Positions 38,553 to 50,540 of a stretch of 64,000 bases of DNA are shown piece by piece. Source of the DNA: Siphonodentalium dalli (taxonomy: Eukaryota; Mollusca; Scaphopoda; Gadilida; Siphonodentaliidae); contig CP136062.1 in NCBI GenBank assembly GCA_032622095.1, positions 16,995,739-17,059,738 on the forward strand. The letters run 5' to 3'. The first letter of the stretch is position 1. The number at the start of each line of letters is the position of its first letter. A model generated the notes under the pieces. It made no database searches, was not told where the DNA came from, and worked only from the letters and a program-made list of their open reading frames with translations. The position numbers and the translations under genes are program-made.

Positions 38553-40805
38553 ATCTGTGATGAAATGAGAACTGGTAATTGTCTTTTTTTGCTAACATTA
38601 AATTAAATAAATTAAGTAAAATACAGTGAAATTATTTTTTTAATTATTGTTTATTACATTTTTGCGCACGTTGGCATCTCTCTGAGTGCATTATAGTTAT
38701 TATATCATTGTTTTATTTGATACTTGTCTGTCTTGTTGTCCACTGACTAGTTTTAAAACCACATCGTTGATCATAACGTGGTGTAGTGTCACAAATACAC
38801 AGGTATAGCTGGTAGTTGTTCGTTGTCATTAACTCAATTGTTGTCATCTGAGTCTATCCCACATGCACTGAGAGAATCTGTGTTTTCGCAGGATTTGTGC
38901 TACTGATAAACGGACATTTTGGTGCAGCTGAGATCTTTACTATAGCAGTATAGGCTTTGCTTTCACGCTTCCCATGCCAGTTACATTTGGCCAACTTCAG
39001 TGCAGCGACTGAAACCCAACACTCACAATCAACATTCTGACCAAAGTTAATCTCAACGCTTCGTGTATTGCTGTGAAAATCAAGTAAATTCGAATTTCAA
39101 CTAAAGTAGAGCTTAATGAGTAAAATAGGTATCAACCATAGTTGCATTTTCCTGCATTCTGAGTAGGTGCTTAGTGGCCTATGCAGAACATGGCTGCATA
39201 TATACTTTTAGACATGCATGTGCCCAACTTTGAACAAAACCAGCACCATGTAATTAGACACTGACTAAATTAAGGTAATACCAATACATGATTAGTACAC
39301 AATTGTGGTATTTGATTAGCAACCGTTGCTAATCTTAAACGAGAGGCCGATCACGATCGGCAGATGTTTAACCCATACCTTGGCGATAGTGATTAGCTAT
39401 TTTCATAAATCTGTACACCAATCTTTTCATGAGTATAAGACTTTCAACAATTCACAGCTTACTATTAATTAATAGTTCCCAAGTGGAATCAGACTTATTG
39501 CGCAACTTGCTCAATATGACCATGGATATGGCATTCAATTTCAACCTATTAGGTCACTCCAACACTGATACATGTATGTGTTATAGAGTGATAAAGCTAA
39601 ATAAGCCCAAGCATAGTCAGACAGATGCACCACAGCTGTTAAAGATATAATAGTTACGAAATTAAGTACATAACATCATAATAACTCTATTTATCTACTT
39701 CTTACATTGGAACTGAGTCATAACATTATATTGTTGTGTTAGCTACATACTAAAAAGTTATAGGATCATTAAAATTAGAGACCAATCAATACTTGAACAT
39801 CTATACAAGTTAGGGGTGTATATATATACCTGGATATTAAATATGATTGATAATGGTTGGATATAAAATATTTTACTGCCGAATTATCAGATAACTAAAG
39901 GTGAGATATGAGAATGGTCACATTGAACATATTAGAGTCATAACATTGGATTGCATACAGTATATCTATGGTTAATTTTATTCTAAGCTGATCATTGGAA
40001 AGATACAATGTCTGTAAACAGCAGAATATTATTAAATGTGGGGTAAATATTTTCAAAACCATTCAAGCAATACCAAAATCTATACAGGTGAAGAATGTGT
40101 CATGATTAACCTGGATGAGATTATAAAAGTTATCGGGAAATATTTGACCAATAAGTAGTCTCACGAATACCAGCACCACTATTATTATTCTGCAGCCCAA
40201 ATGCAATTGAGTGAATTTCAAAATAAGATATTTCATCTGATAATAGAAATCCTTACTGAACCTGGTTCAAGGTGAAAGAGATAATTTAATATCTACCTAT
40301 CGGATATCGTGTGTCTATGGAATGGGTTAATTTTAATCCCAAAATCCATGCAAGGGAAAATTGATCACTTTCAACCTGGACATAGAATAGGAGAATGATC
40401 AAATGAAAAACATCAGAAGACCATATGATGTGCGGAGAGGGTTAATAATGTTCAATGACATTAGATTATGGAACTATGGAATGGGTGGGTTAATTTATTT
40501 CTAAGTTACAGTGTGTGTAAACAACAATGTCTACAAACAACAATGTCTGTAAAACATCCCTACAAATAAACAATGGACTATTCCAATTTGTACTTTTGGA
40601 ATAGGTTTCTTATTAAGTGTACACCAACTAATGAACCAGTTTCAACAAAGGGGTTAACTTAATATTGCACAGAACAGAATAGAGAGCCATCCATTAATTA
40701 TATTTTTGACAGATTTGATAAACCAAGTCTGCTAGCCACCAAGGCTGACCATGTGCTATCTATCTAACTCAATCTAGTGCACAGCTAAAATAAATAAAAC
40801 CAATA
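38553..40805. other. AT-rich intergenic stretch, no gene seen
   Basis: Mostly unique to the eye. Open frames are short and have no recognisable motif. Two neighbouring perfect palindromes occur at 39314-39361 (separate entry). Confidence 0.5.
39314..39361. other. Two adjacent perfect palindromes
   Basis: GATTAGCAAC, one base, then GTTGCTAATC (39314-39334), followed 11 bases later by GCCGATC, AC, GATCGGC (39346-39361). They could extrude as small cruciforms or be dimeric protein sites. No function is recognised. Confidence 0.6.
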
Positions 40806-40824
40806 AGACAGCCCATATAAAAAT

Positions 40825-41635
40825 GTACCTGGGTAAATCCACCCAGGTTTTTTGGGCCGAAACCCAGGTAAAAATCTATCTACCAAGACATCCACCAACC
40901 ATCAAGACCCCGCGAAACCTGGGTTTTACCATGATTTACCCACCTGAAACTGGATAAAAGCCCTGGTATGGGTAAACCTGGGTGTAATTACCCAGGTGAC
41001 CACACCCAGGTGTACCCTACCTGGGTGTTTCCCACCCAGGTCTACCCTGGTGTTTCCTACCTGGGTGTTTCCCCACCCAGGTGTACCATGGTGTTATTTA
41101 CCCAGGTGTACCCTGGTGTTTCCTACCTGGGTGTTTCCCATCCAGGTTACCTTGGTGTTATTCACCCAGGTGTACCCTGGTGTTTCCTACCTGGGTGTTT
41201 CCCACCCAGGTGTACCTTGGTGTTATTCACCCAGGTGTACCCTGGTGATTCCTACCTGGGTGTTTCCCACCCAGGTGTACCTTGGTGTTATTCACCCAGG
41301 TGTACCCTGGTGTTTCCTACCTGGGTGTTCCCCACCCAGGTATACCTTGATGTTTCCAACCCAGGTATACCTTGGTGTTTTTTTTTACGCCGGTGTACCT
41401 TGGTGTTTTCTTACCCAGGTGGATTTCCCATTGAGATGCACCTGGGTTAGAAAACCCCGTCGTACACCCAGGTAAGGAAACACCAAGGTACACCTGGGTA
41501 AGAAAACACCAAGGTACACCTGGGTAAGAAAACACCAAGGTACACCTGGGTAAGAAAACACCAAGGTACACATGGGTAGGAAACACCAAGGAACACCTGG
41601 GTGAATAACACCAAGGTACACCTGGGTGGGGATAC
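40825..41635. repeat. ACCCAGGT palindromic minisatellite
   Basis: The left part (to about 41430) repeats ACCCAGGTGTACCTTGGTGT and related forms, with a 65-bp higher-order unit (ATTCACCC at about 41159, 41224 and 41289). The right part (41466-41625) is the same motif inverted, CACCAAGGTACACCTGGGTA, with a 26-bp period (CACCAAGG at 41481, 41507, 41533). The dyad lies near 41430-41460. Frames of 60-160 codons stay open on both strands only because the unit lacks stops; their products are low-complexity YPGV/LGVS/HPGV repeats. Not called as genes. Confidence 0.93.
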
Positions 41636-41639
41636 CAAA

Positions 41640-42840
41640 GTGAAATGATGAGGATGGCAATGAAGTAGATTTTGATGGGATGCAGCGGTATTGTTATCAA
41701 TGGAGTTGTTTTAGTATAATAGAACATTAAGGAAACTGATTGTGCAGCAATACAAGTTTATTCAAGGACAACAAACTAACTAAAGATAAAATACATGTAT
41801 AGAAACACATGTAATATATAAATATATAAACTCATTAAACTACATGGGTTAAAACTTACTGACAACAAGAGTTGGGTTAAAATTTTGATTAAAAAACACT
41901 TGCAAAGTCCCTCTTCATACATGAACATGTATATGGTATGTTAGGCAAGTTACATGTACATGTAGTTGCAATGTATACTAGTACCGGTACATGACATACC
42001 GGTGGACACAAAAATCATTATTTTAGTTCCAATGTCATTTACCAGAATACATGTACATGTTGTACCTTGCAACTACATCTACAGTGAGGTAGTTTTGTCT
42101 CATTTAAACTTTCTAAATGGGTTTCTCCCTTTGAATGACATAAACTAATGTGAGTATACACATGAGCTGTGGTGTGAAATACACACCAAAAAATTATTTC
42201 TTAGTCTGAGGACATGTTTCCTGTCATTATCTTACTGCTTACAAATATAGATTTGTAATAATGTGCTGTAATGCTCCAGAAATAGTCATATTTTGTCCTG
42301 GTTCATAAGAACATATTATTTCTTAGTGTTAGAAGGACATGTTGTCTGATATTATTTGACTCATAAACCCCCAAATGTACATGTAAACAGAACATTCGGG
42401 AAAGAGACACACCATCTTTATCCTGTTTTATATCAGTACTAAGTAGCAATATTGATCAGATAGCAAAATATGCTATAAATAGATTTCAGATGGTAGAGAT
42501 TAAACAATCACATTAATTGCACCAACTCGAAACAGTTAACATACCCTGTAGAATACAGACTATGATCAAGGAGGGTGTCACACACACCCCCACCCCGCTT
42601 TGGTATGTGATATTCAAGCCATTTTCAGGTGGTATGCTATATACATGTACATACCCAATGTTATCTGGTACTAGGATTTCACACGGCAATATAACCGGCA
42701 TTCACGATTCAGCAAAAGGGCTAGTATGCAGATATAATAGCAGAAAATTATACAAATTTTGAGTATTTTCCAGCTTAAACAGACCCAAGTGATATATTTT
42801 TATCTAATTCAGTCTAATGGCTCTTGATATGTTGATGTTT
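41640..42840. other. Intergenic, with ACATGTACATGT palindromes
   Basis: AT-rich sequence with several copies of ACATGTACATGT-like palindromes, a common feature of this window. No supported gene. Confidence 0.5.
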
Positions 42841-43200
42841 TGGATACTATTTCAGCAAATGTGAGAAAAAGTGGCTTCTTTGGGGCATCAGCTTGTCTGA
42901 AAAATATATCAAGGTCCCTAAATCCGATACTACATTTCAGAACAATCCAACCAGTGTCCCATGAAATGGTGGATAATAAACTATCATACCAAATTTGATT
43001 CAGATTTGATCACACAAACTAAAATTATGATGCGGAAACCAGAAATTAACACGATTCTAAGTCGAAAAAGGGCCATAACTCTCGCAAAAATGAGCGGAGC
43101 ACACCTATATTCGAACTTGACCTGTATTTTGGTATGATAAACTTACATACCACATTTGGTTCAGATATGATCACACAAACTGAAGTTTAAATGTCTATTA
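42841..43200. repeat. Dispersed repeat with internal ~161 bp duplication
   Basis: CATACCAAATTTGATTCAGA at about 42985 and CATACCACATTTGGTTCAGA at about 43146 each lead into TTTGATCACACAAACT or ATGATCACACAAACT. Between them lies AAAGGGCCATAACTCTCGCA, a phrase I associate with dispersed bivalve repeats. Class unknown. Confidence 0.6.
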
Positions 43201-43595
43201 GGCGACACCAATTTTTAAGTCTGGTTTACGAACATGTGGGCTGATGTGGGGAGAAAAAAAGTAGATGCAGGAGGGGAAAAAAATAAAAATAAAAAAAATT
43301 GTCCCCCCCCCCCCCAATTTATATCAAGTAAATCTTGAAATTTTACATAAATTTTACAAAAATTGTGAAAAAAAACTTTTCGAATGAAATTCTGAACCAA
43401 ACAAGACATTTCTTGTCATGAAATACATGAAAATATGGATCTGCAAATGATCATAAGCAGAACCGGATGCGACAGCACATGAAAATCAGTACGCGTGTAA
43501 AAAAATTTGGGACAAAAAAATAAAAAAAAAATTCATGAAATGGATAAAAAGTTGTAGGAGGTGTTCGTAAACCGGACTTAAAAATTGGTGTCGCC
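43201..43595 (+). mobile_element. 395-bp MITE with 33-bp TIRs, copy 1
   Basis: It starts GGCGACACCAATTTTTAAGT followed by CTGGTTTACGAACA, and ends with the inverse (TGTTCGTAAACCGGACTTAA, AAATTGGTGTCGCC). TTA on both sides is a 3-bp target duplication. With copy 2 flanked by TAA, this fits the TWA preference of PIF/Harbinger elements; the family call is inference. No transposase. The interior includes a 14-base poly-C. Confidence 0.85.
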
Positions 43596-43625
43596 TTATG
43601 TGTATATAACTCATATAGCTAACTA

Positions 43626-44570
43626 TTAAAGGTGCTCAATCAGATTCGATGGTCCCCATATAATTAGATTCCAACAACAACATTTTTTTTAGAAATGCTG
43701 CTTCAGTAATATCAGAATCGATTAATTGCCCAAAAATAATGCTAACCACTGTCAACTACATGTATATTATAAAATCGCCTGATACGTTATATTTATCAAC
43801 ATGCTGTTCGACGAAGTTTGACCTTATTATCAACACAAAGCCTCTTCATTTTAGAGTTATCCATCTTCATCCGCAATTTGGTCTGAGACCGTCGGCTCGT
43901 CAAATTTTTCTGGGCCACTATTAAGTATCGATGGTGATTAATATTAAAATTTCAAAAATTGATATCTAATAACTCTGAGCTTTGATACATGTAGGTGGGT
44001 CCCTCGACTTGATTAAAATATTTTTACCCCCCCCCCCCCGATTCCATATACATGTATATGTAAATAGCAAATGAGGGGCACTTAATCGGATTATGCATCT
44101 TTAAACTGTATTTGAATTTAAAGATGCATAATCTGATTAAGGGCCCCCTGAATTAATGCTCGCACATTACTCTTTATTTGGACTTGGGGGGTAAAAGATA
44201 TTTGGTACGAGTCGAGGAACCCACCACCTATCAAAGCTCAGAGTTATTAGATATCAATTTTTGAAATATACTATTTTTCACGATCAAGAATTAATAGTGG
44301 CCCACGGTCTCGGACCAAATTTCAGATGAAGATGGATAACTCTAAAATCAAGAGGCTTTCTGTTGATAATAAGGCCAAATTTTGTAGAACAACATGTTGA
44401 TAAATAACATATGTCAGGCAATTGTATACTTTAGTTGACAGTGGTTAGCATTATTTTAGGGCAATTAATCAATTCTGATAACGTAACTGAAGCAGCCTTT
44501 CTAAATACAAATGTATGATGTTGGAATCTGATTATATGGGTATCATCGAACCGGATTGAGTACCTTTAAA
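43626..44570. mobile_element. 945-bp near-complete palindrome (foldback element)
   Basis: The left arm from TTAAAGGTGCTCAATC pairs with the right arm ending GATTGAGTACCTTTAA. Internal landmarks pair in mirrored order: GTTAGCATTATTTTAGGGCA against TGCCCAAAAATAATGCTAAC, GATATCTAATAACTCTGAGC against its inverse near 44240, and GCATCTTTAAA against TTTAAAGATGC across the centre at about 44106. TA lies on both sides of AAGGT...ACCTT, compatible with a Tc1/mariner-type foldback MITE. Confidence 0.82.
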
Positions 44571-45169
44571 ATGAACTGTATCCAGTATAAACATGTTAAA
44601 CCTGATAATTAATTAGAGCATGCAGTCCCTGTTGACATGCGGTATCCGCTGGTAATCTTACCACAGTAATATGTGTTAACTGTGATAACCAAGTTAATTG
44701 TTTTTACCACAAAAATTCTGAATTCTATCTAGACATTTTGAAACAATAAAAAAAAATTCTGGTGTGATTACAATGTCAACTTTAAAACAAAATTCATATA
44801 AACATCGCATGAAAAATACAGCCTAACTGCAAATGTGAGGTGGACCACATTCTGCGGCGGTATAACTGACTGCGGTTGATCGCATGAACACGCCTGAATA
44901 CTGCAGTAATACCCGAGTAATATAAGGCGAGTTGATTAATTAAAGCATAGCTGTAATTTTACATGTATGTCCTATACACTTTGTTGGGAAAGAGAATATA
45001 GCTGTGCGACAATGTTAATCCTGATGAGCTAAGTTAGAAATTTTTCAATCGAAACCTCATAAAAAAAGATTTAAATTCAGTTCTCAATTTTCGAACACTT
45101 CTAGGAAATTGTTCAAAAATATTGTTAAAAGATGCCCATTCGATTTGACACTGTAAATATACCCTGTTC
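44571..45169. other. AT-rich intergenic stretch, no gene seen
   Basis: No repeat landmarks or convincing reading frame seen. Confidence 0.45.
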
Positions 45170-45291
45170 AAGTGTTCCTGCTAATGTGCTATGATGCGGT
45201 TGGGTCCTGCTTAATTGCTATGAATTGCACTACCCGCATCATAGCAATTCAGCAGGACCACCAGCATCATAGCATATTAGCAGGACCACTT
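45170..45291. repeat. 122-bp four-part hairpin
   Basis: The phrase TCCTGCTAATGTGCTATGAT-GC occurs four times, twice in each orientation: outer pair at about 45176-45199 / 45261-45285 and inner pair at about 45205-45225 / 45238-45257. The whole folds on itself from AAGTG to CACTT. A very small foldback element is likely. Confidence 0.85.
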
Positions 45292-45710
45292 GGCCAGTGG
45301 TAAAATAGTTTGTTTTCCATACGGATATGTGTTTTCAAATAATCATGTAATGATATCTAACATACATGTATATGATCCCATTTATAGGTTTTATTCATCA
45401 CGGCCAGATAAACTTTGTATACAGACAGTTTTACCAAACTTAGAATTTTTATTAGGTGCTTTCATTGTAGCTGTAATTACTAGTATTAAAAGAGTGCTCA
45501 ATAAAGTTTGTTTTATCATTTATGCTCATTTGGAATTTGGATGCTATTTAATTCTGTTTATCTATATAATTGGCTGCACTGCTAAATTTTGACTCATTTC
45601 AGTCATTTGATGTCAGTACATGTAGTTGTCCATCGAAATGGCGAACACAACCAAAGACAAATTACAAGAGGAAAGACAACAAATACATTTGATGTGCACT
45701 AAAACAGATA

Positions 45711-45875
45711 CAGTAGTGCCCTAAGAAATCGACCCCTTAACCACAGCAGAATTATGTGTAACTTTCAGGATTTAGTCGGATATATGGCTTGTTGCCATTC
45801 ATCGGAAAGCTCTCCCCGAGTTTAATACCCGTAATTCTGCTGTGGTTAAGGAGTCGATTAATTAGAGCATTACTG
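45711..45875. mobile_element. CAGTAATGCTC MITE, copy 1 (165 bp)
   Basis: The ends are CAGTAGTGCCCTAAG and AGAGCATTACTG, both flanked by TA. Next come inverted CCTTAACCACAGCAGAATTA and TAATTCTGCTGTGGTTAAGG. The TA duplication and CAGT start fit Tc1/mariner-derived MITEs. One inner arm is lost relative to copy 2. Confidence 0.85.
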
Positions 45876-47377
45876 TAGTTACAAATGTATGTCTAGCCTC
45901 CTGTTGTGTCACTAATAAGATCTTTAATTCACATACGGTACACATGTACATGTACATGTACTATATAGTACCCGTTCAAGCGTTTACAAGTGCCAGTCAT
46001 CGAGAAACTGACCAAAAGTTTTGGTAGTATATAATATAGGCTAGCACTGCACTTGGGCTACATGTACATGTACTGTAAGTGATTATAATGTACTATTTTT
46101 ATATTCTGCTGTGAAAGTGTTGCTGAATGAAATTTAAGTTTACCCCGATATTCTAAGTCCGCTCGACTAAGATGGGTTTTTTCTCGAAAACTGATATCTG
46201 AATATACATGACTTTTTGTACGTCTTCCACTGGTTGGTATTCCCTCTAAAATGACTAATTTTAACTGATTAGATTAGCCCTGGTATGGAAAACTCTAACT
46301 GTTATAGCCCGATGAGCGGTTTACTGCCAACAGCGGTGATGATATGATGACCAGCGTTGTGCATGGCATATGTTGATCCAGGTAAGAATGCTACCATACA
46401 TTCCAAACATTCATTAAATATCTTATTAATAGTAACCCAAACTACACAAGAGACTAGTATAACTAAGATTGGGCTCGATTAATGATGTGACACTTTCAGT
46501 ACTTCATTTACTAGTAGCCTGGTACTGGTGGGCCTGGCTACAGATACTTGTTTGGCGTGTTTGAGGCCTGTGGCACAAGGGCAGCAGAATCAATTAAAAT
46601 TTCTCTTATTGTAGTGTAGTACATGTACATGAATAGTACCGGTAGTACAGCACACAAAGAGGTATATAGTACCGGCACATGTACATGTATTCTCTCTGTT
46701 TTCACACATGTTTTTTTTCAATTTAACAACATGAGTCTTTTATGACACATACATGTACTAAAGTGAAAGTAGGCCTACATGTATATAATGTGCACCCAGT
46801 ATACCGGTACATGTACTGATATATTACATTGCAATACAGTCCGAGTACAATGATATAGCAAAATTATGCATAGTAGAATAACAACCTTTTGTACAAACAG
46901 TCCTGACAATGATATACCGGGATATCATGGTGATAGTTCATACATTTGGAATTACCGAATACCTGAGTTTGTGGATAGACCGCTTCATGCGATGTTTATG
47001 TGAATTTTTATTTTTAAGTCGGCATTGCGTACGGTAGTCCTATAAACCACACCAGAGAATAGCAATTGTCGGTCAGTGACCAACTTCTTATGTTTATGCA
47101 ATCGATACAATCCGGTTCTGCTTTTGATGTCCAGTTCGATATTTGTGGTGTGTTCTTGTGCAAAAATATAATTCTAACTAATGCGCCAAAAATCAGGTTT
47201 ATAAATTTATCCATTCTTGAGCAAGAGCAACTCGTAAAACTTGTATGGTATAACATTCCAAACTGAGTATTTCTGCTATCAAACCATATGATAATAATGT
47301 TGAACCGGACATCGAAATCTGAACCGCATTTATGGATTGCAGCACGTGATGTTGAATAAACAGTTATAGAGGATATA
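45876..47377. other. Intergenic, microsatellite-like ACATGTACATG clusters
   Basis: ACATGTACATG-type palindromes at about 45945-45961, 46059-46072, 46618-46631, 46678-46690 and 46803-46818, and an ATGATATACCGGGATATCAT hairpin near 46909. Several short frames, none with recognisable content. Confidence 0.55.
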
Positions 47378-47594
47378 CAGTAATGCTCTAATTAATCGAC
47401 TCCTTAACTACAGCAGAATTATGGGTAACTTTTCAGGATTTAGTCGGAAATATGGGTTGATGCCATTCATCGGAAAGCTCTCGGTGAGAGCTTTCCGATG
47501 AATGGCAACAAGCTATATTTCGGACTAAATCCTGAAAAGTTACCCATAATTCTGCTGTAGTTAAGGAGTCGATTAATTAGCTCTAGAATTACTG
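47378..47594. mobile_element. CAGTAATGCTC MITE, copy 2 (217 bp, near-perfect palindrome)
   Basis: TA-flanked CAGTAATGCTCTAATTAATC at the left and its inverse at the right (a 2-base insertion in GCTCTAGAATTACTG). The arms stay complementary to the centre, where GAAAGCTCTCGGTGAGAGCT closes the hairpin. It is the full-length foldback form of copy 1 at 45711-45875. Confidence 0.9.
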
Positions 47595-48684
47595 TAACAT
47601 GGTTTATAATATACAAATGTATACTGTATGGGAAACATCAGAGGTTTACAAAGTAATAAAAACAGTTGATTTGTTCTTTATTCTTGTGGTTATATACACG
47701 TACATACATGTATTCTAAAAATAAATGTCCTTTACAACGTGGATCAATGAAATGCGGTTGTTGCATTTAAAATGCATTGAGGGTGCATTGTGTCACGCCA
47801 CTTTGTAAATGCCTTAATGACAGCATTTAAATTAAATGCACTGCATTGGGAATAATCGCATTCGCATTGAAATTACCGATCATTGCGCCGAAAAAGTATA
47901 CTAGTATGAACACCCAAATAACGATACGATAGTGTATTTTGCAATTTTAGTTATAATTTTGTTTAATTTAAATTCACATCTGAATAATTCTGTGTTATTT
48001 TCCCACTCCTGGTGTACATGTATATGTTCGGAATCGGACATTCATGATGTAGTTTTCCATTCAAAATGGAATAAACATAAATAAACACTGTTGACATTAA
48101 TTGTTTTATAATCAGAATCTGAGAATCATGATTCTCATTTTGATTCTAGTAAAAAGTCTTGATTCCCTGTAGAAAGTGAAACACTAACATTTTGATTATT
48201 GCCAAAAATCTGATGGATTTTAAGGCCTGCATCAAGACATTTGTTTGTGAATAAATCAAGGTAAATGTGTTAAAATATGAACGCATTTACAAATGCGTTG
48301 CTCCAAAATCGCAAAGTAGTCGTTTTTCTAAGAAATTTGTGAGTGGTCTGTACATGTATGTACATACATGTAAGTTACTTGACCAATTACACAAGGAGTC
48401 GAGGGACACAATCAATGAGGACGTTTGTACTAAAAAATATTTTTTTACGCAAGGAACGAACACAAGGCCACTTTCTTAATTTATATTATGAGCCAACAAG
48501 ACAGATCGTAAATCGCTGTTATATGACAATATATGTGGCCATCATAATGGTCGACAGGCATGACGCCAACAAAAACCAATCTGTCAGGCCAATATAAAGA
48601 AGTCGCGACTTATTGCTGGTGGAACCTATTAAAGGCATCGTTCCATTTCGTTAATAACAACTTACATGTAACATTCACCTCCAC
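47595..48684. other. Intergenic, no supported gene
   Basis: Includes a GCATTTAAAATGCATT-rich stretch (47760-47870) with short inverted repeats. Overlapping short frames at 48267-48597 have no recognisable motif. Confidence 0.45.
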
Positions 48685-49635
48685 CTCTTTACTCTTGGGC
48701 TCCAAATAAATATGCATGCACCAGCTGCATCCACGTTTATTATTTTTCTTGGGAAATCCCCCCCCCCCCCCTGCACAGTGCTTATTTGGGTCTGCACGTT
48801 TATTAATATTTTGAAGCTATGAAAATTTAAATCAGCACAAATTCAAGATTTCTATATGATTCAGATGTAAAAATGATCAACACGTCTACATTAGTTACTA
48901 GCTAAACAAGACATTTTGTCATATGTTTATACTTTACTGTGAAATTGCGTTTCTTCCGTTCTCCATGAACGGATTCTCAAAATGTTTGGTTTTCCAAAAA
49001 ACAAGGATTCGAACTGTCTGAACTGAACTCCATGCGTTTGTTTAAATAGATGAATAAATAATGGGAAAGACATACAATCCTAGTTCATAATGAATTTAAG
49101 TATATAAATATAAATAATAAACGGCGGATTCAACGTGGTCATGGGTTTTGACCGCGTTAAAAAAATCAGCAAACTCTGCATGAACCCCGAAGTTTGCTGA
49201 TTTTTTCTCGCGGTCAAAACCCCATGACCGCATTGAAACCGCCGTTCATTTCTTATATGAATAACACAATTTAAGATTGGTGAATTATTTCTTTTGGTTA
49301 ATTTAATAAACGTACAGGACCAAATAACGATCGTACAGGTGGGAATTTTACCTCGATTTTAATAATCGTACATTAGGCACTCAAGAGTAGTACATATTCA
49401 AGTATGTGGCAAACCAAAAAAACACCACATGATACATACATGTACCTGTACTACATGTTGACTCGTATACCTGAACCTGCTATAAAAATTATTTGGTTAA
49501 CCACAGTTGATGTTTTGCTCAGAGTTCCCCCTGCACTATTATTTAGGTCTGTACTTTTATTAACTTTCAATGGAATTCCCCCCCCCCCGCACTATTATTT
49601 GGGCCTGCACTTTTATTTGGAGCCTGAGAGTAAGT
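48685..49635. repeat. Possible repeat pair in inverted orientation, with C-rich tracts
   Basis: TTACTCTTGGGCTCCAAATA (about 48689) is mirrored by TATTTGGAGCCTGAGAGTAA (about 49614). Between them, C-rich tracts followed by TGCAC, an ATTATTTGGG-like phrase and CTGCACTTTTATT occur three times (about 48758, 49528 and 49578). It may be one element with inverted ends or separate copies of one repeat. Confidence 0.45.
49121..49245. repeat. 125-bp hairpin (ACGGCGG foldback)
   Basis: ACGGCGGATTCAACGTGGTC then ATGGGTTTTGACCGCG pairs with CGCGGTCAAAACCCCATGAC and CGCATTGAAACCGCCGT; an inner pair AATCAGCAAACT / AGTTTGCTGATT closes a loop of about 16 bases. Probably a small MITE. Confidence 0.88.
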
Positions 49636-49671
49636 TGCATTGACATTTATTTTCACGAATTACCATGCTAA

Positions 49672-50366
49672 AGGCCAAAGAAAAAAGATTGTATGTTTCC
49701 GGTAAAAAAATTTAGGGTAGGTAGGTTGGGAATTTTTTTTATTTTATTTTATTTTGATATTTTTTATCCAGCTGCAGAAATATTGAACTACCTCGACCAA
49801 AGTGACATAAAATGCCAACCCGTGCCATGGGGAAAGTATTACTTGATCAACACAGTGGAAATATACATTAAGATTGATAAAAAATCAAACTTACTTCATG
49901 CTTACGTATGTTTTTTATTATATCTAATACCACATTTTCATAAATTTGGCTATAAACTTGGTACAAAATTGATGTCACTAACTTTTTATAAGAATTTTAC
50001 CAATAATACCGCCATTATACCGTACATGTATTGTGACGATTACATCCCATTGTCTGGGGGTAGCCAGTACACCCACCGAGCATGCCTGGTTTTTGGAAAC
50101 AGTAGCTACTAGTACATGTATACCCCTAATATATGCAGTGATAACCTCTTTACATGTATATATACAGATACACACCCACCATGTCTGTTGATAGTGTTCC
50201 ATAAGTCTCAAACAAGACATAAAGCAGGCAGGAGATCCACTCTCAGGAAATTAAAATTGCGAAAATTTTGACTTTTTCTCAAAATATCAATAAAAAGTTT
50301 AGGGTCGGCGGGTTATTTTTAGGGTCGGTCGATGTACGGAAACATAGTATCTTTTTTCTTTGGCCT
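49672..50366. mobile_element. ~695-bp AGGCCAAAG-ended element
   Basis: The left end AGGCCAAAGAAAAAAGATTG, then TATGTTTCCGGTA, is mirrored by TACGGAAACATAGTATC, TTTTTTCTTTGGCCT at the right. Subterminal TTTAGGGTAGGTAGGTTGGG (left) and TTTAGGGTCGGCGGGTTATT (right) are in the same orientation. Flanks (TAA left, AAG right) do not give a clear duplication. A 139-codon open frame inside (49693-50112) is AT-driven, has no recognisable domain and starts inside the terminal repeat, so I do not call it. Confidence 0.65.
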
Positions 50367-50540
50367 AAGGAACATTGCAACTGGTTTGAAGTAACATGAC
50401 CGCGTTGCGTCAACACTGGAACTGCATTGATGGTAATTTTCAACATGGTCTCACTGAGGTTCTATCAAATATAAATACTAGTATGGTTGAGGGAGACAAT
50501 TATTTTGAGAATATGTGATCCTGTGTTAACATGAGCCTAA

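Noticed and set aside
40968-41727. Several 60-160 residue frames rich in YPGV/HPGV
   Set aside because: Products of a stop-free palindromic minisatellite, overlapping on both strands and in several frames.
45290-45592. 100-codon open frame
   Set aside because: No ATG start (begins TTG inside the 45170-45291 hairpin); AT-rich, no motif.
49693-50112. 139-codon open frame
   Set aside because: Lies inside a TIR element starting in the terminal repeat; AT-driven composition and no recognised domain.
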